This document shows positions 12,060-22,009 of a DNA stretch of 64,000 nucleotides, one piece after another (the stretch's first letter is position 1; the number at the start of each line of letters is the position of its first letter). The stretch spans positions 1 to 64,000 of the forward strand of contig CAWHCB010000001.1 of assembly GCA_963827905.1 (NCBI GenBank), written 5' to 3'. Origin of the DNA: JACXTP01 sp963827905 (GTDB lineage Archaea > Thermoplasmatota > Thermoplasmata > Methanomassiliicoccales > UBA472). Both the position numbers and the translations under genes were made by a program. The notes under the pieces were generated by a model that worked only from the letters and a program-made list of their open reading frames with translations, was not told the DNA's origin and searched no databases.

Positions 12060-13945
12060 TTACCATTCGAAAAAAGAAGGCGGCCAGTGGCCTGCTTCCC
12101 TTCCATTTGTGGACCACAGACCGCTCATAGGAAGTAGGTCTCGTGCCATCAGCGCCAGGGCATAAAGGTTCCAGAAGGCCCTGGGCCTCCTGAGCTTACG
12201 GGCCTCGGCCTGGGCTACCCACTTCCTTAGGTTGGACGGGTCGGTGCAGGAACGTATCAGCTCGCTCCCGGCGACCTTCCCCACCGCCGCCTCGCCGATC
12301 TCGCCTCGCATCCAATCCGACACCGGCGTGGAGAAGCCCATCTTCTTCCTTTCGAGGATCGACTGGGGAAGGCGGTCCCGTAGGGCCTGGCGCAGTATGT
12401 ACTTCTCCGTTCCGCCCCTGGAGCTTCATCTTGGAAGGCAGGGTGAAAGCATATTCCGCCAAATACCGGTCCAGCAGCGGCAGGCGCACCTCCACGGAAT
12501 TGGCCATGTTGGCCTTGTCCGTCTTCATGAGGTAGTTCTCCCCCATCCTGTTCCGGCAATCGTTGTAGAGCATGACGTTGAGGTCGGAATGAAAACCTGG
12601 ATGGCGCCATCCAACCGACTCCAGGTCCAGGTCCTTTTGGCCAGTGATCCAGGACAGCTCTCGCGGGCTCATCTCCCGGGTGGACAAGGAGAGGCGGCGA
12701 TCGATATCTCCCTCCTCCAGCATGGTCAGCTCCTTCTCCGCCCAGTCACGCCGCAGGTCCCCTCGGCCAGGAAATTGGTGGGCCAACCATGGCAATATTC
12801 TCCCCAGTACTGCCTTCGATCGGACCTTGTGCACATATTTGCATCGGGCATAGTTATCATAACCTGCGAACAGTTCGTCCCCGCCATCGCCGGCCAGCAC
12901 GACCTTGACATACTTGCGTGCCTCATGTGAGAGCAGATAATTGTTCAGTATCGCCGCATCCCCGACCGGCTCATCGTGATGATATGCCATCTGGTCCATG
13001 GCTTGGACGACCTTGCCGTCATCGACTATGATCTCGTGATGATCGGTGCCTAGGTGGTCCGCCACCATTTTGGCGTAAGGAAGCTCGGAAACCGTCGGGA
13101 ACCCTAAAGAGAACGTATGGAACTCGTAGTCGGCGATGGGGCGACAAAGCGCCACCACCCCTGAGGAATCAATTCCACCGGAAAGGTAAGCGCCGATATG
13201 GACATCGGCCACCATGCGCTTCTCGGCCGAGGCATCCAACAGTTTACGGATGTTCTCCACCGCCTCGGTCTCGGACACCTCCTTTATCTCCTCCCTCAGG
13301 TCCCAGTATTGTCTGAGCGAGACCTTACCGGATTCGAAGACCAAGGTATGACTGGCCGGGAGCTTCTCGATCGAGTGGAACATGGTCGAGAGGCCCCTCG
13401 TGTACTGATAGCCGAGGAAGCTGTAACAGCGATTCCCGGTTCACCTTCTTTGGGACCTCGGCCTGCAGCAATGCCTTGATCTCAGAGGCGAAATACAAGG
13501 AACCTTCATGCAGCGCATAATATAGTGGCTTCTTTCCGAACGGGTCCCTGGCCAAGGTCAACCTCTTCCTCCCCTGGTCATAGATGGCCAGGGCGAACAT
13601 TCCATCCAGGCGCTCAGCGAAATGTACCGGGTCCTCTTCGTAGAGGTGGACTATCACCTCAGTGTCCGAACTGGTGGCGAAGCGGTGCCGGGGAAGGAGC
13701 TCCTCGCGCAGCTCCCTATAGTTATATATCTCGCCATTGAAAACGATCCAGATGGTCCCCTCCTCGTTGGACATGGGTTGGTGGCCTGTCCCTAGGTCAA
13801 TGATGCTGAGGCGGCGGTGCCCAAGGCCAACGCCCTCATCGACGAAGGTACCCGAGTCGTCCGGTCCGCGATGCACCAGACTGTCGTTCATCCGTCTAAG
13901 GATCGCGGCGTCCTCTATGCCCATGAAACCACATATGCCGCACAA
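12060..13945 (-). CDS. asnB: Asparagine synthase (glutamine-hydrolysing), two frameshifts
   Basis: The enzyme makes asparagine from aspartate, ATP and glutamine. The N-terminal Ntn glutaminase domain begins CGICGF with the nucleophile Cys as residue 2, followed by HRGPDDSG, GHRRLSIIDL and FNGEIYNYRELREEL. The C-terminal synthetase domain has the PP-loop YLSGGIDSSG and GDGGDELFAGYDNY. A TTG start at 13945 is preferred because it puts the Cys directly after the initiator Met; longer in-frame starts would bury it. Frame changes lie near 13430 and 12420. The reconstructed length, about 628 residues, fits the AsnB family. Some family members act in surface polysaccharide clusters instead, and glycosyltransferases are present nearby. 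Confidence 0.9.
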
Positions 13946-14121
13946 ATCTCCCACCCCCTGTTCCGTCTCGGTCTGGAACGATGGACATGTTCCATTTAGG
14001 AGTGCCGATGAACGCTTCAAGTTAATATAGGTTGCAGGAGGAATAATAGAAACGCTGTGATTTTTCCCTTCTATGCCCTTAACAAAATATCATCAAATAA
14101 TCATTCCGAATTGGCCCTGGC

Positions 14122-14613
14122 ATGCCAAGGGACCGGCCGATTCTCTCCACCCTGTTAATAATCATCATGGCCCTCTATTCCATCATGGGACTAGCAAGCG
14201 GGGCGTTGGTCCTCGCCGACACTTCCGGCGCCTCATTGGGCCTGCCCGAGGACGTGATGGACAGCCTTCCGGTGGACGACCTGCTCCTGGTCGGCCTCTG
14301 GTTGTTCGTGGTTTGGGGTGTCGTTCCGGCCATCCTATGCTATGGTCTGCTGCGCCGACCCAAGTGGGGATGGACCGAGCGGTTGAACGGATGGACCGGG
14401 ATGCACTGGTCCTGGAGCGGGACCGCCGGGCTTTTGTTGCTGCTCTACGTTTGGCTCGCGGTGGAGACATATTTCATCGGGTTCGATGCCCCCATCCAAT
14501 ACATCACGCTCATTATCGGTCTGATCATGACATTCCTTAGCCTCGCTCCCGGCGTCCGTCGTTTTTACTCCGAAGGCCCGGGCAGGCTAAGCCCGATCAA
14601 GGGGAAGACCTAG
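14122..14613 (+). CDS. Four-TM membrane protein of unknown function
   Basis: A 163-residue protein with four predicted membrane helices: STLLIIIMALYSIMGLASG, LLLVGLWLFVVWGVVPAIL, GTAGLLLLLYVWLAVETYF and YITLIIGLIMTFLSLA. Between helices two and three is an aromatic segment (RRPKWGWTERLNGWTGMHWSW). The C-terminus is basic and cytoplasmic in the expected topology. I do not recognise the family. It is monocistronic, starts at an ATG and ends in TAG. Its frame is intact over the whole length, which supports it being a real gene. Confidence 0.6.
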   Translation: MPRDRPILSTLLIIIMALYSIMGLASGALVLADTSGASLGLPEDVMDSLPVDDLLLVGLWLFVVWGVVPAILCYGLLRRPKWGWTERLNGWTGMHWSWSGTAGLLLLLYVWLAVETYFIGFDAPIQYITLIIGLIMTFLSLAPGVRRFYSEGPGRLSPIKGKT

Positions 14614-14657
14614 TCCGTTGTTCCAATCATAGTGGTCCCAGTGACCCAATTCCATCA

Positions 14658-15233
14658 TCATTCATAGGGGAACACGGCGTACATGACCGCCGTCTTGGCC
14701 CGCTCATCCTCGGGGTGTTTCTCGGCCAAGGCGCGTAACTTACCATCCACTTCGACGATGAGCTCCTCCGCCTCCCTCATCGACTCGGGGTTGTTGGGGA
14801 TGATGACGTAATTGGCCCCAAAAGGATATTTGGGACGTTCACCGACCTTCATGAAGTAGGAGTCTCGCTTCTCGTCCAGGGTGGTGATGCCGTGGTTCAG
14901 GATGCCCTTGATGGCACCTAGCGCCGCGAAGACCAGGTTCAATCGTTCCCCGATGTCCACATCCTCCTCGTCCGCTACGACCGAGATCATGCCGGGTTCG
15001 AAGGCGGAGCGATAGTACTTCTCCTGGAGGTTGCCCACCATCTCCGTCCTGGTCTGGGAGATGAGCCCAGCCTCAAGAAGTCGTTTTACGTGGTATTGGG
15101 CGTTCTGGATGCTCATCTCCAAAAGATGTGACACCTGGGAGGTGGTCATCTCGCGCATGGATAGGAGCGAGAGTATGGCGAGGCGGTTGGGGTCTGAGAG
15201 CACCTTGATCTGTTCCACTCCGATTTTTTTCAT
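14658..15233 (-). CDS. ArsR-like winged-helix transcriptional regulator
   Basis: The N-terminal winged helix reads VLSDPNRLAILSLLS, then MTTSQVSHLLEMSIQNAQYHVKRLLEAGLI (recognition helix in the second half) and a wing with TRTEMVGNLQEKYYR. The C-terminal half (about 110 residues) is a less familiar ligand or dimerisation domain containing FGANYVIIPNNP, as seen in archaeal ArsR relatives of about 190-200 residues. ATG 15233 was chosen: it follows AAAGGTGG with suitable spacing and lies about 20 nt after the start site implied by a TATA box near 15280. The frame continues upstream to 15323, across that promoter, which makes the longer start unlikely. Confidence 0.8.
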   Translation of the reverse strand: MKKIGVEQIKVLSDPNRLAILSLLSMREMTTSQVSHLLEMSIQNAQYHVKRLLEAGLISQTRTEMVGNLQEKYYRSAFEPGMISVVADEEDVDIGERLNLVFAALGAIKGILNHGITTLDEKRDSYFMKVGERPKYPFGANYVIIPNNPESMREAEELIVEVDGKLRALAEKHPEDERAKTAVMYAVFPYE

Positions 15234-15273
15234 TTCGCTCAAATCCACCTTTACTGAAACAGTGGCATGGGAA

Positions 15274-15288
15274 TGCTTAAATATTTCT
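15274..15288 (-). promoter_or_regulatory. TATA-type promoter of the ArsR-like gene
   Basis: On the minus strand an AT-rich box (AAATATTTAAGC) lies about 45 nt before the chosen ATG at 15233. With the archaeal spacing of about 25 bp, transcription would start near 15254, leaving a short leader that includes an AAAGGTGG ribosome site. This also supports the start choice for the gene. Confidence 0.45.
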
Positions 15289-15343
15289 AATATTATCGTA
15301 CAAATAGCATTTGAGCGATGCAATTACAATTGAAGGTGAAAAA

Positions 15344-15424
15344 ATGTTCATCAAAAAGAAATCCAATCCAACAAAGGTCGATTCCACCACCTCCTTGGCC
15401 CCGATGTACACGTTCATTCGGTAA
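15344..15424 (+). CDS. Possible 26-residue small protein
   Basis: A short frame beginning MFIKKKSNPTKVDS is preceded by an AAGGTG ribosome-binding site with five bases before the ATG, and sits alone in the spacer between the ArsR-like regulator and the CPBP protease. It is basic at the N-terminus and has no recognisable domain. A random frame of this length is common, so the ribosome site is the only positive evidence. Confidence 0.25.
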   Translation: MFIKKKSNPTKVDSTTSLAPMYTFIR

Positions 15425-15503
15425 AGGAGGGGTGTGCGTCGAAAACCCTTCAAACCCTCCCTTTTTGAAATATTTTTTATAAAATGTACTGGATGGCCTG
15501 TCG

Positions 15504-16306
15504 ATGCGTGACCGGCTCGCCCTCATCCTCCCCACCGCCCTGATCGTCGCGGCGGAGGCGGCCTTCTTCCAATGGCCTACTGATGACCAGCCTGTCCGTC
15601 CATCTCTTCAACATCTTCCTGTGCGTGGTCCTGGTCATCGTCACGAAGCGCTCCGAGGACCTCTACGCCTCCTTCATCCTGGTCTCTCTGCTCCGCGTGC
15701 TCAACATAAGCATGCCCCGTTTCTTCGAGCTCTCCCTCTACCTCTTCATCTTCATCTACCTGCCCATCATCATCGCCGCCTTCATCTTCTGGTATGTCCT
15801 GAAGGTGCCCGAGGGTCGAAAGATAGACGGACCTTTGTTGTGGCGGTTCGTGAACGGCGTGGGTCCGGACGACGCCCCCACCTTCCGCTGGGCGTACGTG
15901 CCACTGGCCCTCGGGATCGGCCTGGTCCTGGCGTTCCTGGAGTACTGGGTGCTCAGCCCGGAGGCGTTGGTCCCCAGCATGGGCCTGGGGGACCTGATGC
16001 TCTTGATGACGGTCATGGTGGTCTTCGTCGGTCTAGGGGAGGAGCTGGTGTTCCGTGCCGCCCTTCAGGAATCGGTGCGGGAACGTTCCACGCATCATCT
16101 TCGCCATTCTGTTCTCATCGTTCATGTTCGCCATCATGCACAGCGGTTACGAGTCGGTCCCCTACCTCTTCTATGTGTTCTTCGTAGGGCTGGTGCTCGG
16201 TATAGCCTATTGGAGGACGAGGAACCTGCTGTTCGTGGCGCTCATCCACGGCTTCATCAACTTCTTCCTATTCTCCTTCCTGCCCAACGGTTGGTGGCCT
16301 TGGTGA
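15504..16306 (+). CDS. CPBP-family intramembrane glutamic protease, two frameshifts
   Basis: A hydrophobic protein of about 267 residues with roughly eight helices. It carries the catalytic motifs of the CPBP (CAAX protease and bacteriocin-processing) family: GEELVFRAALQ (EExxxR), FAIMHSGYES and FVALIHGFINFFL (two conserved His). In archaea and bacteria these proteases cleave membrane substrates such as prenylated or bacteriocin-related peptides; the target here is unknown. Frame changes lie near 15573 and 16078. A TATA-like run (ATATTTTTTATAAAA) lies just upstream of the ATG at 15504. The gene is followed by an independent glycosyltransferase gene. Confidence 0.85.
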
Positions 16307-16370
16307 GCTATATCGAATATGAGCATGCTCAGACAAACTTTAATACTCAATAGCATATTTTAGCCAGCTA

Positions 16371-17295
16371 ATGGTAGGGAACACGTGCGATGGGACACTG
16401 GCTGTTATTCCTGCCTATAACGAGGAGCTCACCATAGGCAGCGTCATCATTCTGACCAAACCATATCGTTGACCGGGTCATCGTGGTGGACGATGGGTCC
16501 TCCGATCGCACTGCCAGCATCGCCATGCAGGCCGGCGCGGAGGTCATGCGCATGGACCGGAACGGTGGCAAGGCCAAGGCGGTCCAGGTCGGTCTGTCCA
16601 AGGCCCAGCGCGATTCGCCTCGTTGCGTGGTGCTGCTGGATGGGGATGGCCAGATGAACCCGGCGGAGATCCCGCAGGTGGTCGGTCCCGTCCTCAAGGG
16701 CGAGGCGGACCTGGTGATCGGTTCGCGCTTCGTCGAAGGCGGCACCGAGGTCCCGAGGCACAGGCTCATCGGCATAAACGTGCTCAACAAGGTCACCAAC
16801 ATGAGCTCCAATGTCAACCTGACCGATACCCAGTCCGGCTATCGGGCCATGTCCGGGGTGGCGATGGGGTTCCTGGACTTCAACTCTTCCTCATACAACA
16901 TCGAGTCCGATATGATCGCCCACTTCGCCGCCAACGGGCTGGTCATCAAAGAGGTGCCGGTGCAGGTGCGTTACGATGTGCCCAACGGCCACAAGCAGAA
17001 CCCCTTCAGGCATGGGCTTTCCGTGCTCTCCAGGGTCATAGGTTTCGTGGGCTACAAGCGGCCATTGCTCACGTTCGGCATACCGGGAGGGATCCTTTTC
17101 GTCATCGGGTTCCTCCTCGGCCTCTTGACGTTCATGGAGGTCCAGGTCCTTTTCGATTGGACCCTCTTCGCCCAGTCCATCGCGGCGCTCTCGTTGCTGG
17201 GCGTGGGGCTGTTCCTGATATTCGCCGCCCTGATCCTGAACTCGCTCGGCGTCCTGATGGACCAGCGCGGGACGAGGATCGACCCGGACGGTTAG
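16371..17295 (+). CDS. Family 2 glycosyltransferase (dolichol-phosphate sugar synthase-like) with two C-terminal TMs, one frameshift
   Basis: The GT-A core starts LAVIPAYNEELTIGSVI, followed by VIVVDDGSSDRTASIA, VVLLDGDGQMNPAEI (DxD metal site), and LVIGSRFVEGG with the acceptor-side motif TDTQSGYRAMSG. Two C-terminal hydrophobic segments (GILFVIGFLLGLLTF and ALSLLGVGLFLIFAALIL) anchor it in the membrane. This architecture matches archaeal dolichyl-phosphate mannose or glucose synthases used for N-glycosylation and lipid-linked glycans. One extra base near 16470 separates the first 33 residues from the rest. The start is ATG 16371, and the gene ends in TAG. Confidence 0.86.
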
Positions 17296-17443
17296 GTCCG
17301 GTCCTTTTTTGGTCGATCGGATAAGCATCCAGCGTTACCTATCAGGGACAGCCGAGCCTCGCCTCTGTCCATAGGGAATCATTTCTTTTAATTAGGGCGC
17401 ATCGTTCTTCTGATTCCTTCAAGACCTCAGGGGTGGCTATCCG

Positions 17444-18367
17444 TTGACCGGCAAAAAACGCGACATGATCTCGATATTGGACGTGCAGGAGGACCTGCTG
17501 GAACTTCTCGACCTGGCCGAGGAGCTGAAGAGCGGTCGATATGACGGCAGGATGCCATTGCAGGGCAAGATACTGGCCATGATCTTCGAGAAGTCGTCCA
17601 CCCGCACCCGCGTCTCCTTCGAGGTGGGCATGCTGCAGTTGGGGGGACATGCCCTGAACCTGAGCATGAAGGAGCTGCAGCTGGGCAGGGGAGAGACGGT
17701 GGCCGACACCGCCAAGGTCTTGTCCCGTTATGTCGACGGCATCATGTACCGCGCCTACCAACACACCATGATGTTGGAGCTGGCGCAGAACGCCACCGTT
17801 CCGGTGATCAACGCCCTGGATGACGTGGAGCACCCCTGTCAGACCATGGCCGACCTACTTACCATCAAGGAGCACAAGGGAGACCTGGCCGGACTGAGGC
17901 TGGCCTATCTGGGCGACGGCAACAACGTGTGCAATTCCCTCATGCTCGGGGCCGCGGTCTGCGGAATGGACTTCGTGGCCGCCTGCCCCAAGGGTTACGA
18001 GCCCAGCGTTGAGCTGACCAAGAAGGCACAGAGCATCGCCAAGAAGAACAAGGGTTCGGTCCAGATCGTCGAGGACCCGCTGAAGGCGGCCAAAGGTGCG
18101 GACGCGGTCTACACCGATGTCTGGGTATCCATGGGCCAGGAGGCGGAGGCGAAGGAACGGGAGCGCATCTTCATGCCCTACCAGATCAACCGAGAGGTGA
18201 TGCGGGCGGCAAAGAAGGACGCCATTGCCATGCACTGCCTTCCGGCGCATCGGGACATGGAGATCGCCGCCGAGATCATGGACGGGCCGCAGAGCGTGGT
18301 GTTCGACCAGGCGGAGAACCGCCTGCACACCCAGAAGGCCTTGCTGTACAAACTGCTGGGCGACTGA
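17444..18367 (+). CDS. argF: Ornithine carbamoyltransferase
   Basis: The enzyme transfers carbamoyl phosphate to ornithine, giving citrulline in arginine synthesis. The intact 307-residue frame has the carbamoyl-phosphate loop FEKSSTRTRVSFE, the conserved HPCQTMADL, the DGNN stretch of the ornithine half, and the C-terminal HCLPAHRD motif. The TTG start at 17444 is preceded by GGGGTGG at good spacing; ATG at 17465 is the alternative and would remove seven residues. The gene is alone on its strand and converges on the DHH phosphoesterase gene with a 5-bp gap. Confidence 0.96.
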   Translation: MTGKKRDMISILDVQEDLLELLDLAEELKSGRYDGRMPLQGKILAMIFEKSSTRTRVSFEVGMLQLGGHALNLSMKELQLGRGETVADTAKVLSRYVDGIMYRAYQHTMMLELAQNATVPVINALDDVEHPCQTMADLLTIKEHKGDLAGLRLAYLGDGNNVCNSLMLGAAVCGMDFVAACPKGYEPSVELTKKAQSIAKKNKGSVQIVEDPLKAAKGADAVYTDVWVSMGQEAEAKERERIFMPYQINREVMRAAKKDAIAMHCLPAHRDMEIAAEIMDGPQSVVFDQAENRLHTQKALLYKLLGD

Positions 18368-18372
18368 AGGGC

Positions 18373-19836
18373 CTAACCACGGCGCAACTGTTCGCCGATG
18401 ACCAGGTCCGCCTCGTTCAAGAACTGCCACTCGGTATCGGCGGGGATGGTCGCGCCGGCGGCGATGTTGTGCCCTCCCCCGGTCCCTCCCACCTTCTCCG
18501 AGGCCAGCTTGATGGCCCGGGCCAGGTCGAGACCTTGTTCCACCAGGTCCCTCGTGCCCCGTCCCGATACCTTCACCTTGCCCTCCGGGGTCTCCGCGAA
18601 GGCGAATATCGGGACATCGTTGGCGATCTCCCCGGAACCGAGGATCATGCCTGCCACTATGCCCACCACGGTATCCTCCACCGGAAGGGCGAACGATGTC
18701 CCACCTTGGATGTATTGCAGATTCGCCAACCTCTTGGTGCCATATCCCTTGACGATGGTTATGGCCTCGGCCAGGTTCTCCCGGTGCCTGCGCAGGTTGT
18801 TCAGCGCCTGCCTCCAGTTCTCGTTCCTATCGCCGATGCAGACCTGCAGGCCGACCTCGGCCTTACCATATCTCCCACAGGAGTTGAGCAGGGTGGCGAA
18901 CTCCTTGGCGTCGCGGAGCTCGGTGCCCCTCTCCTCTTTGGCGAGGACATAGACCTCCCCCAAGAGACGATGTACCTCTTGCACCTGGTCGTTGTCCAAG
19001 AGCAGGTCCACCAGGCCGTTGATGACCACCTTCCTCTCCTCCTCGTCGAGGTCTGTCCAACAACGCCATTTCTCCCGTCTCCTCAACTCCACGCCCAGGT
19101 CGGCCAGGAAGCCCATGCACCCCCTCTCGCTGTTGCTTAGGCCGGGGAGGATCGGGTCGGAGGCGTACTGGAGCAGCTTGGCGATCGGTCGGGTCTCCCG
19201 GCCGAAGAGACGGAGGTCCAGGTAGCTATCCAGCGTTTCCCCTTCCTTCCCATCGGCCACTAACGCACGGTTGAGACCGATCAGACGACATTGACCCGAG
19301 TCTTGGAAATCCCCTACCGCGCCGACTATCGCCACGGGGGCGAGGTCGGCGTTACGTTGGGCCATCGCCTTGGCGACCCAGTAGGTCGTCCCGGAGCCGC
19401 TTATCTCGGTGGACCCATCGAACCCGAAGGCATGAGGGTTCAGATGCAGGTCCTCGGACCCATAATCGAACAGGGTCATCCTTCGCTTGGCGCTGGCAGG
19501 CGCGTCGGTGTTGATCATGTGGTGGTCCGTGACCACCAGCCCCTTCCTCTTGAAGGTGGAGAGATATCCGGAGCCAAGGTCGACCAGCCAGACCAGCTCG
19601 GCCGCGTCCTCGTCCACCTTGACGATCTCATCCGGGTCGATCTTCTTCGCATAGCGCACCTTGTGCTCGATGCCGGCCCTTCGCAGAGCGGACGAGGCGA
19701 TGGCGGCGGCGGTTATGCCATCGGCATCTATGTGGCCGAGAACGGTGACCGTTCTGGCCTGGAGCAATCGCTCCGCCACTTCCTTGGCCTTCTCATCGAA
19801 GCCCCGGCGGTCCCCGGCCACAGCCTCAGCGCCCAT
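18373..19836 (-). CDS. DHH-family phosphoesterase, archaeal RecJ/GAN-like nuclease
   Basis: An intact 487-residue frame. The DHH domain has GHIDADGITAAAIA (metal Asp residues), VDLGSGY, VVTDHHMI and AIVGAVGDFQDSG. The C-terminal DHHA1 domain ends in GGTGGGHNIAAGATIP, which binds substrate. The layout is that of archaeal RecJ relatives (single-strand nuclease, some binding GINS at the replication fork). The start overlaps the end of the upstream RNase H-like gene by 11 bp, so the two are translationally coupled and probably cooperate in DNA or RNA processing. It ends in TAG. Confidence 0.87.
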   Translation of the reverse strand: MGAEAVAGDRRGFDEKAKEVAERLLQARTVTVLGHIDADGITAAAIASSALRRAGIEHKVRYAKKIDPDEIVKVDEDAAELVWLVDLGSGYLSTFKRKGLVVTDHHMINTDAPASAKRRMTLFDYGSEDLHLNPHAFGFDGSTEISGSGTTYWVAKAMAQRNADLAPVAIVGAVGDFQDSGQCRLIGLNRALVADGKEGETLDSYLDLRLFGRETRPIAKLLQYASDPILPGLSNSERGCMGFLADLGVELRRREKWRCWTDLDEEERKVVINGLVDLLLDNDQVQEVHRLLGEVYVLAKEERGTELRDAKEFATLLNSCGRYGKAEVGLQVCIGDRNENWRQALNNLRRHRENLAEAITIVKGYGTKRLANLQYIQGGTSFALPVEDTVVGIVAGMILGSGEIANDVPIFAFAETPEGKVKVSGRGTRDLVEQGLDLARAIKLASEKVGGTGGGHNIAAGATIPADTEWQFLNEADLVIGEQLRRG

Positions 19837-20596
19837 GGGCCATGGCCTCCTTGGCGCGGAGCACGAGACCGCGGTGCACGTGCCGGGCCACCTCCTCCAG
19901 GTTCCTGGTGTCCTCCACGTTGTAGCGCATGAGCAGCTTCAGGGCGTTCTCGCTGCCCTTCCTCTGCCATAGGTGCCAGAGGTAGACCGCCTCCTCGCCG
20001 GTGACGAACTCCACCTCCCTTGGTCTGGCGATACCTAAGCGCTTCTCCACTTCCTTCAGGCCTCCCTTCCAATCCAGCCTGCCACAGCCATGGCGTAGGT
20101 CGAAATGAGGCACGCGGGGGACGGTGAAGGGGAACTCCTTATGTAGACGGGGCAGGTCGAACGAGGCTCCATTGTATGTGACCAGCATCTTCGTGCCCTT
20201 GAGCGCCTCCGCCAATGCGGTCGAGCTCAGGCCCAGTCCCCGCACCAAGGTGGTGGTGTGTCCATGTCGGTGCACGCTCACCATCGTGACCACCGAATCG
20301 CCTCCAAGCCCATCCGTCTCGATGTCCAGGTAGGCGCAGTCCTCCTTGAATGATTCGAAAAGGCGCCAATGTTCCACCGTGGGAAGCAGAGCGGAGAAGT
20401 AACCGCTCTCGCCCTTGGCCAGGAACGAATCGGCGGTGTGGAGGCACTGGTCCAGCTCGCTCTTGCGTGCCATGGAGAAACCCTTCATATGACCGCGACC
20501 CATGAAATCGTCCCAGTCCAGCACCCCCTCCTGCCACAAGGTGAGCTCCCGGCGCGGGCCGACCTTGGGCAGGATTATGAAGGAGCTACGGATCAT
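19826..20596 (-). CDS. RNase H-like 3'-5' exonuclease (YprB type)
   Basis: A 256-residue protein with the DEDD-type exonuclease fold. It shows AYLDIETDGLGG (first Asp and Glu), then VTYNGASFDLPRL (Asp in the N-x-x-x-FD motif), HFDLRH, and the late motif LLMRYNVEDTRNLEEV (the last Asp). These match the RNase H-like predicted exonucleases of the YprB family (COG3359). ATG 20596 is preferred over the GTG at 20602, because GGGAGGTG overlaps the GTG and lies four bases before the ATG. It is first in a two-gene operon with the DHH nuclease. Confidence 0.82.
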   Translation of the reverse strand: MIRSSFIILPKVGPRRELTLWQEGVLDWDDFMGRGHMKGFSMARKSELDQCLHTADSFLAKGESGYFSALLPTVEHWRLFESFKEDCAYLDIETDGLGGDSVVTMVSVHRHGHTTTLVRGLGLSSTALAEALKGTKMLVTYNGASFDLPRLHKEFPFTVPRVPHFDLRHGCGRLDWKGGLKEVEKRLGIARPREVEFVTGEEAVYLWHLWQRKGSENALKLLMRYNVEDTRNLEEVARHVHRGLVLRAKEAMAHGR

Positions 20597-20742
20597 CGTC
20601 ACCTCCCAGCATGCGTCATCGTTATATCATTTTCCCAAGGTGCCGTGAAAGTGACGTGGTAGTTCAAGAGGCCGTTTCGATCGTTTTCATGAACCACTGC
20701 GATGGGGTATTATAATGTGGCCATCGATATCGCCTCTGTTCC

Positions 20743-21963
20743 ATGAGCGATGACTGGAAGAATGGTCTCAAGGTGCTTGTGGTCACCCCCGACTACCCGC
20801 CGAACCTGGTGGGCGGGTGCGCGCTCAGCTGCCAATTGTTGGTGGAAGGGTTGCGTTCCCGGGGTATCCGCACTGACGTCCTGGCTTTCAATGGCGACCG
20901 CCGAACACCGGTGGTGACCGAGCGAGGCACCGTCCGCTATCTCGAGCACAGGGAGACCTTGCTGGGCCTCAACTATTCCGCCTTAGCGGAGATGCTCCAC
21001 CTCAAGGAACGCTACGACATCGTTCATGTCTATAATTGCCAGCAGATCCCGGCGGCAGTGATCTATGCCCGACGACGTGGTGCCAAGGTGGTGGCCACCC
21101 TGAACAACATGGTACCGGTGTGCACCAACCCATCGGACTATGAACCGGTCCGTTGCCAGGACTGCGATCCGCTGGAATCGCTCCGATGTGCGATGCGCAA
21201 GCGCACCACGCCATCGGTGAAGGCGTTCATGCCGGTGCATTGGGCCCAATGGCAGGGCCTACGCTCCTATGCTAAGGAGGTGGACGAATACATCGCCCTC
21301 TCCGAGGAGACCAAGGCCGCATATGTCGTGGCCGGTTATGACGCCTCGCGCATCCACCTCATCCCCAACATGTTCGATCCCGAAGTAGCCTTGCTTGCAC
21401 AGGGTTTCTCGGAGAGGCAGAGTGAAGGACCACCAGGCGGTGGTATACATCGGTCGGTTGGAGGTGGAGAAGGGGATCCAGACCCTGATCGGGGCTTTGG
21501 CGTCGCTGAAACGGAGCGACGTGAAGCTATATCTCGTGGGCAAAGGGGAGTACGAACCGGAGCTAAGGTCCATGGCGGTCGAGGAGGGGATCGCCGACCG
21601 CGTGGTCTTCGTCGGTTTCGTGGGCAAGGAGGAGGTGGCCCGTTATTACCGCCTCGCCGACGTCTTCGTCCATCCCGCCCTCTGGCCCGAACCCTTCCCC
21701 CGCACCTTGCTGGAGGCCTTGGCCTTCGATGTCCCGCTCATCGTGTCCGACCGCGGCGCCTCCTCGAACGTGCTAGGCAAGGCGGGTACGACCTTCCCGG
21801 CGGGGGACACGGCCCAGCTGGCCGTCTGTCTGGTGAGGTGCTCGGCAGCGCGGAGAGGAGGGCGGAGATGGTTCGGCTCGGCCATCAGGTATTGGAAAAG
21901 TACTCGCCGCAAAGGGTCATGGGCGAGATCGTCGAGCTGTACCGCCGCACCCTGTCCCGGTGA
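20743..21963 (+). CDS. Family 4 (GT-B) glycosyltransferase, two frameshifts
   Basis: The N-terminal half has VVTPDYPPNLVGGCALS, the nucleotide-sugar half has VVYIGRLEVEKGIQTLI, LVGKGEYEPELR and VVFVGFVGKEEVARYY, and the signature EPFPRTLLEALAFDVPLIVSD holds the EX7E-type catalytic region. Reconstructed length is about 406 residues. An unusual cysteine-bearing stretch (PSDYEPVRCQDCDPLESLRC) lies in the acceptor half; similar Cys-rich inserts occur in several archaeal GT4 enzymes. Frame changes lie near 21420 and 21830. A TATA element (GTATTATAATG, about 20708) sits about 30 bp before the ATG, so the mRNA is probably leaderless. Confidence 0.86.
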   Translation: MSDDWKNGLKVLVVTPDYPPNLVGGCALSCQLLVEGLRSRGIRTDVLAFNGDRRTPVVTERGTVRYLEHRETLLGLNYSALAEMLHLKERYDIVHVYNCQQIPAAVIYARRRGAKVVATLNNMVPVCTNPSDYEPVRCQDCDPLESLRCAMRKRTTPSVKAFMPVHWAQWQGLRSYAKEVDEYIALSEETKAAYVVAGYDASRIHLIPNMFDPEVALLAQGFSERQSEGPPGGGIHRSVGGGEGDPDPDRGFGVAETERREAISRGQRGVRTGAKVHGGRGGDRRPRGLRRFRGQGGGGPLLPPRRRLRPSRPLARTLPPHLAGGLGLRCPAHRVRPRRLLERARQGGYDLPGGGHGPAGRLSGEVLGSAERRAEMVRLGHQVLEKYSPQRVMGEIVELYRRTLSR

Positions 21964-22009
21964 AAGACATTATCTAGGCCTTGCTGGTTTTTCACACCCG
22001 TTGAGTGCC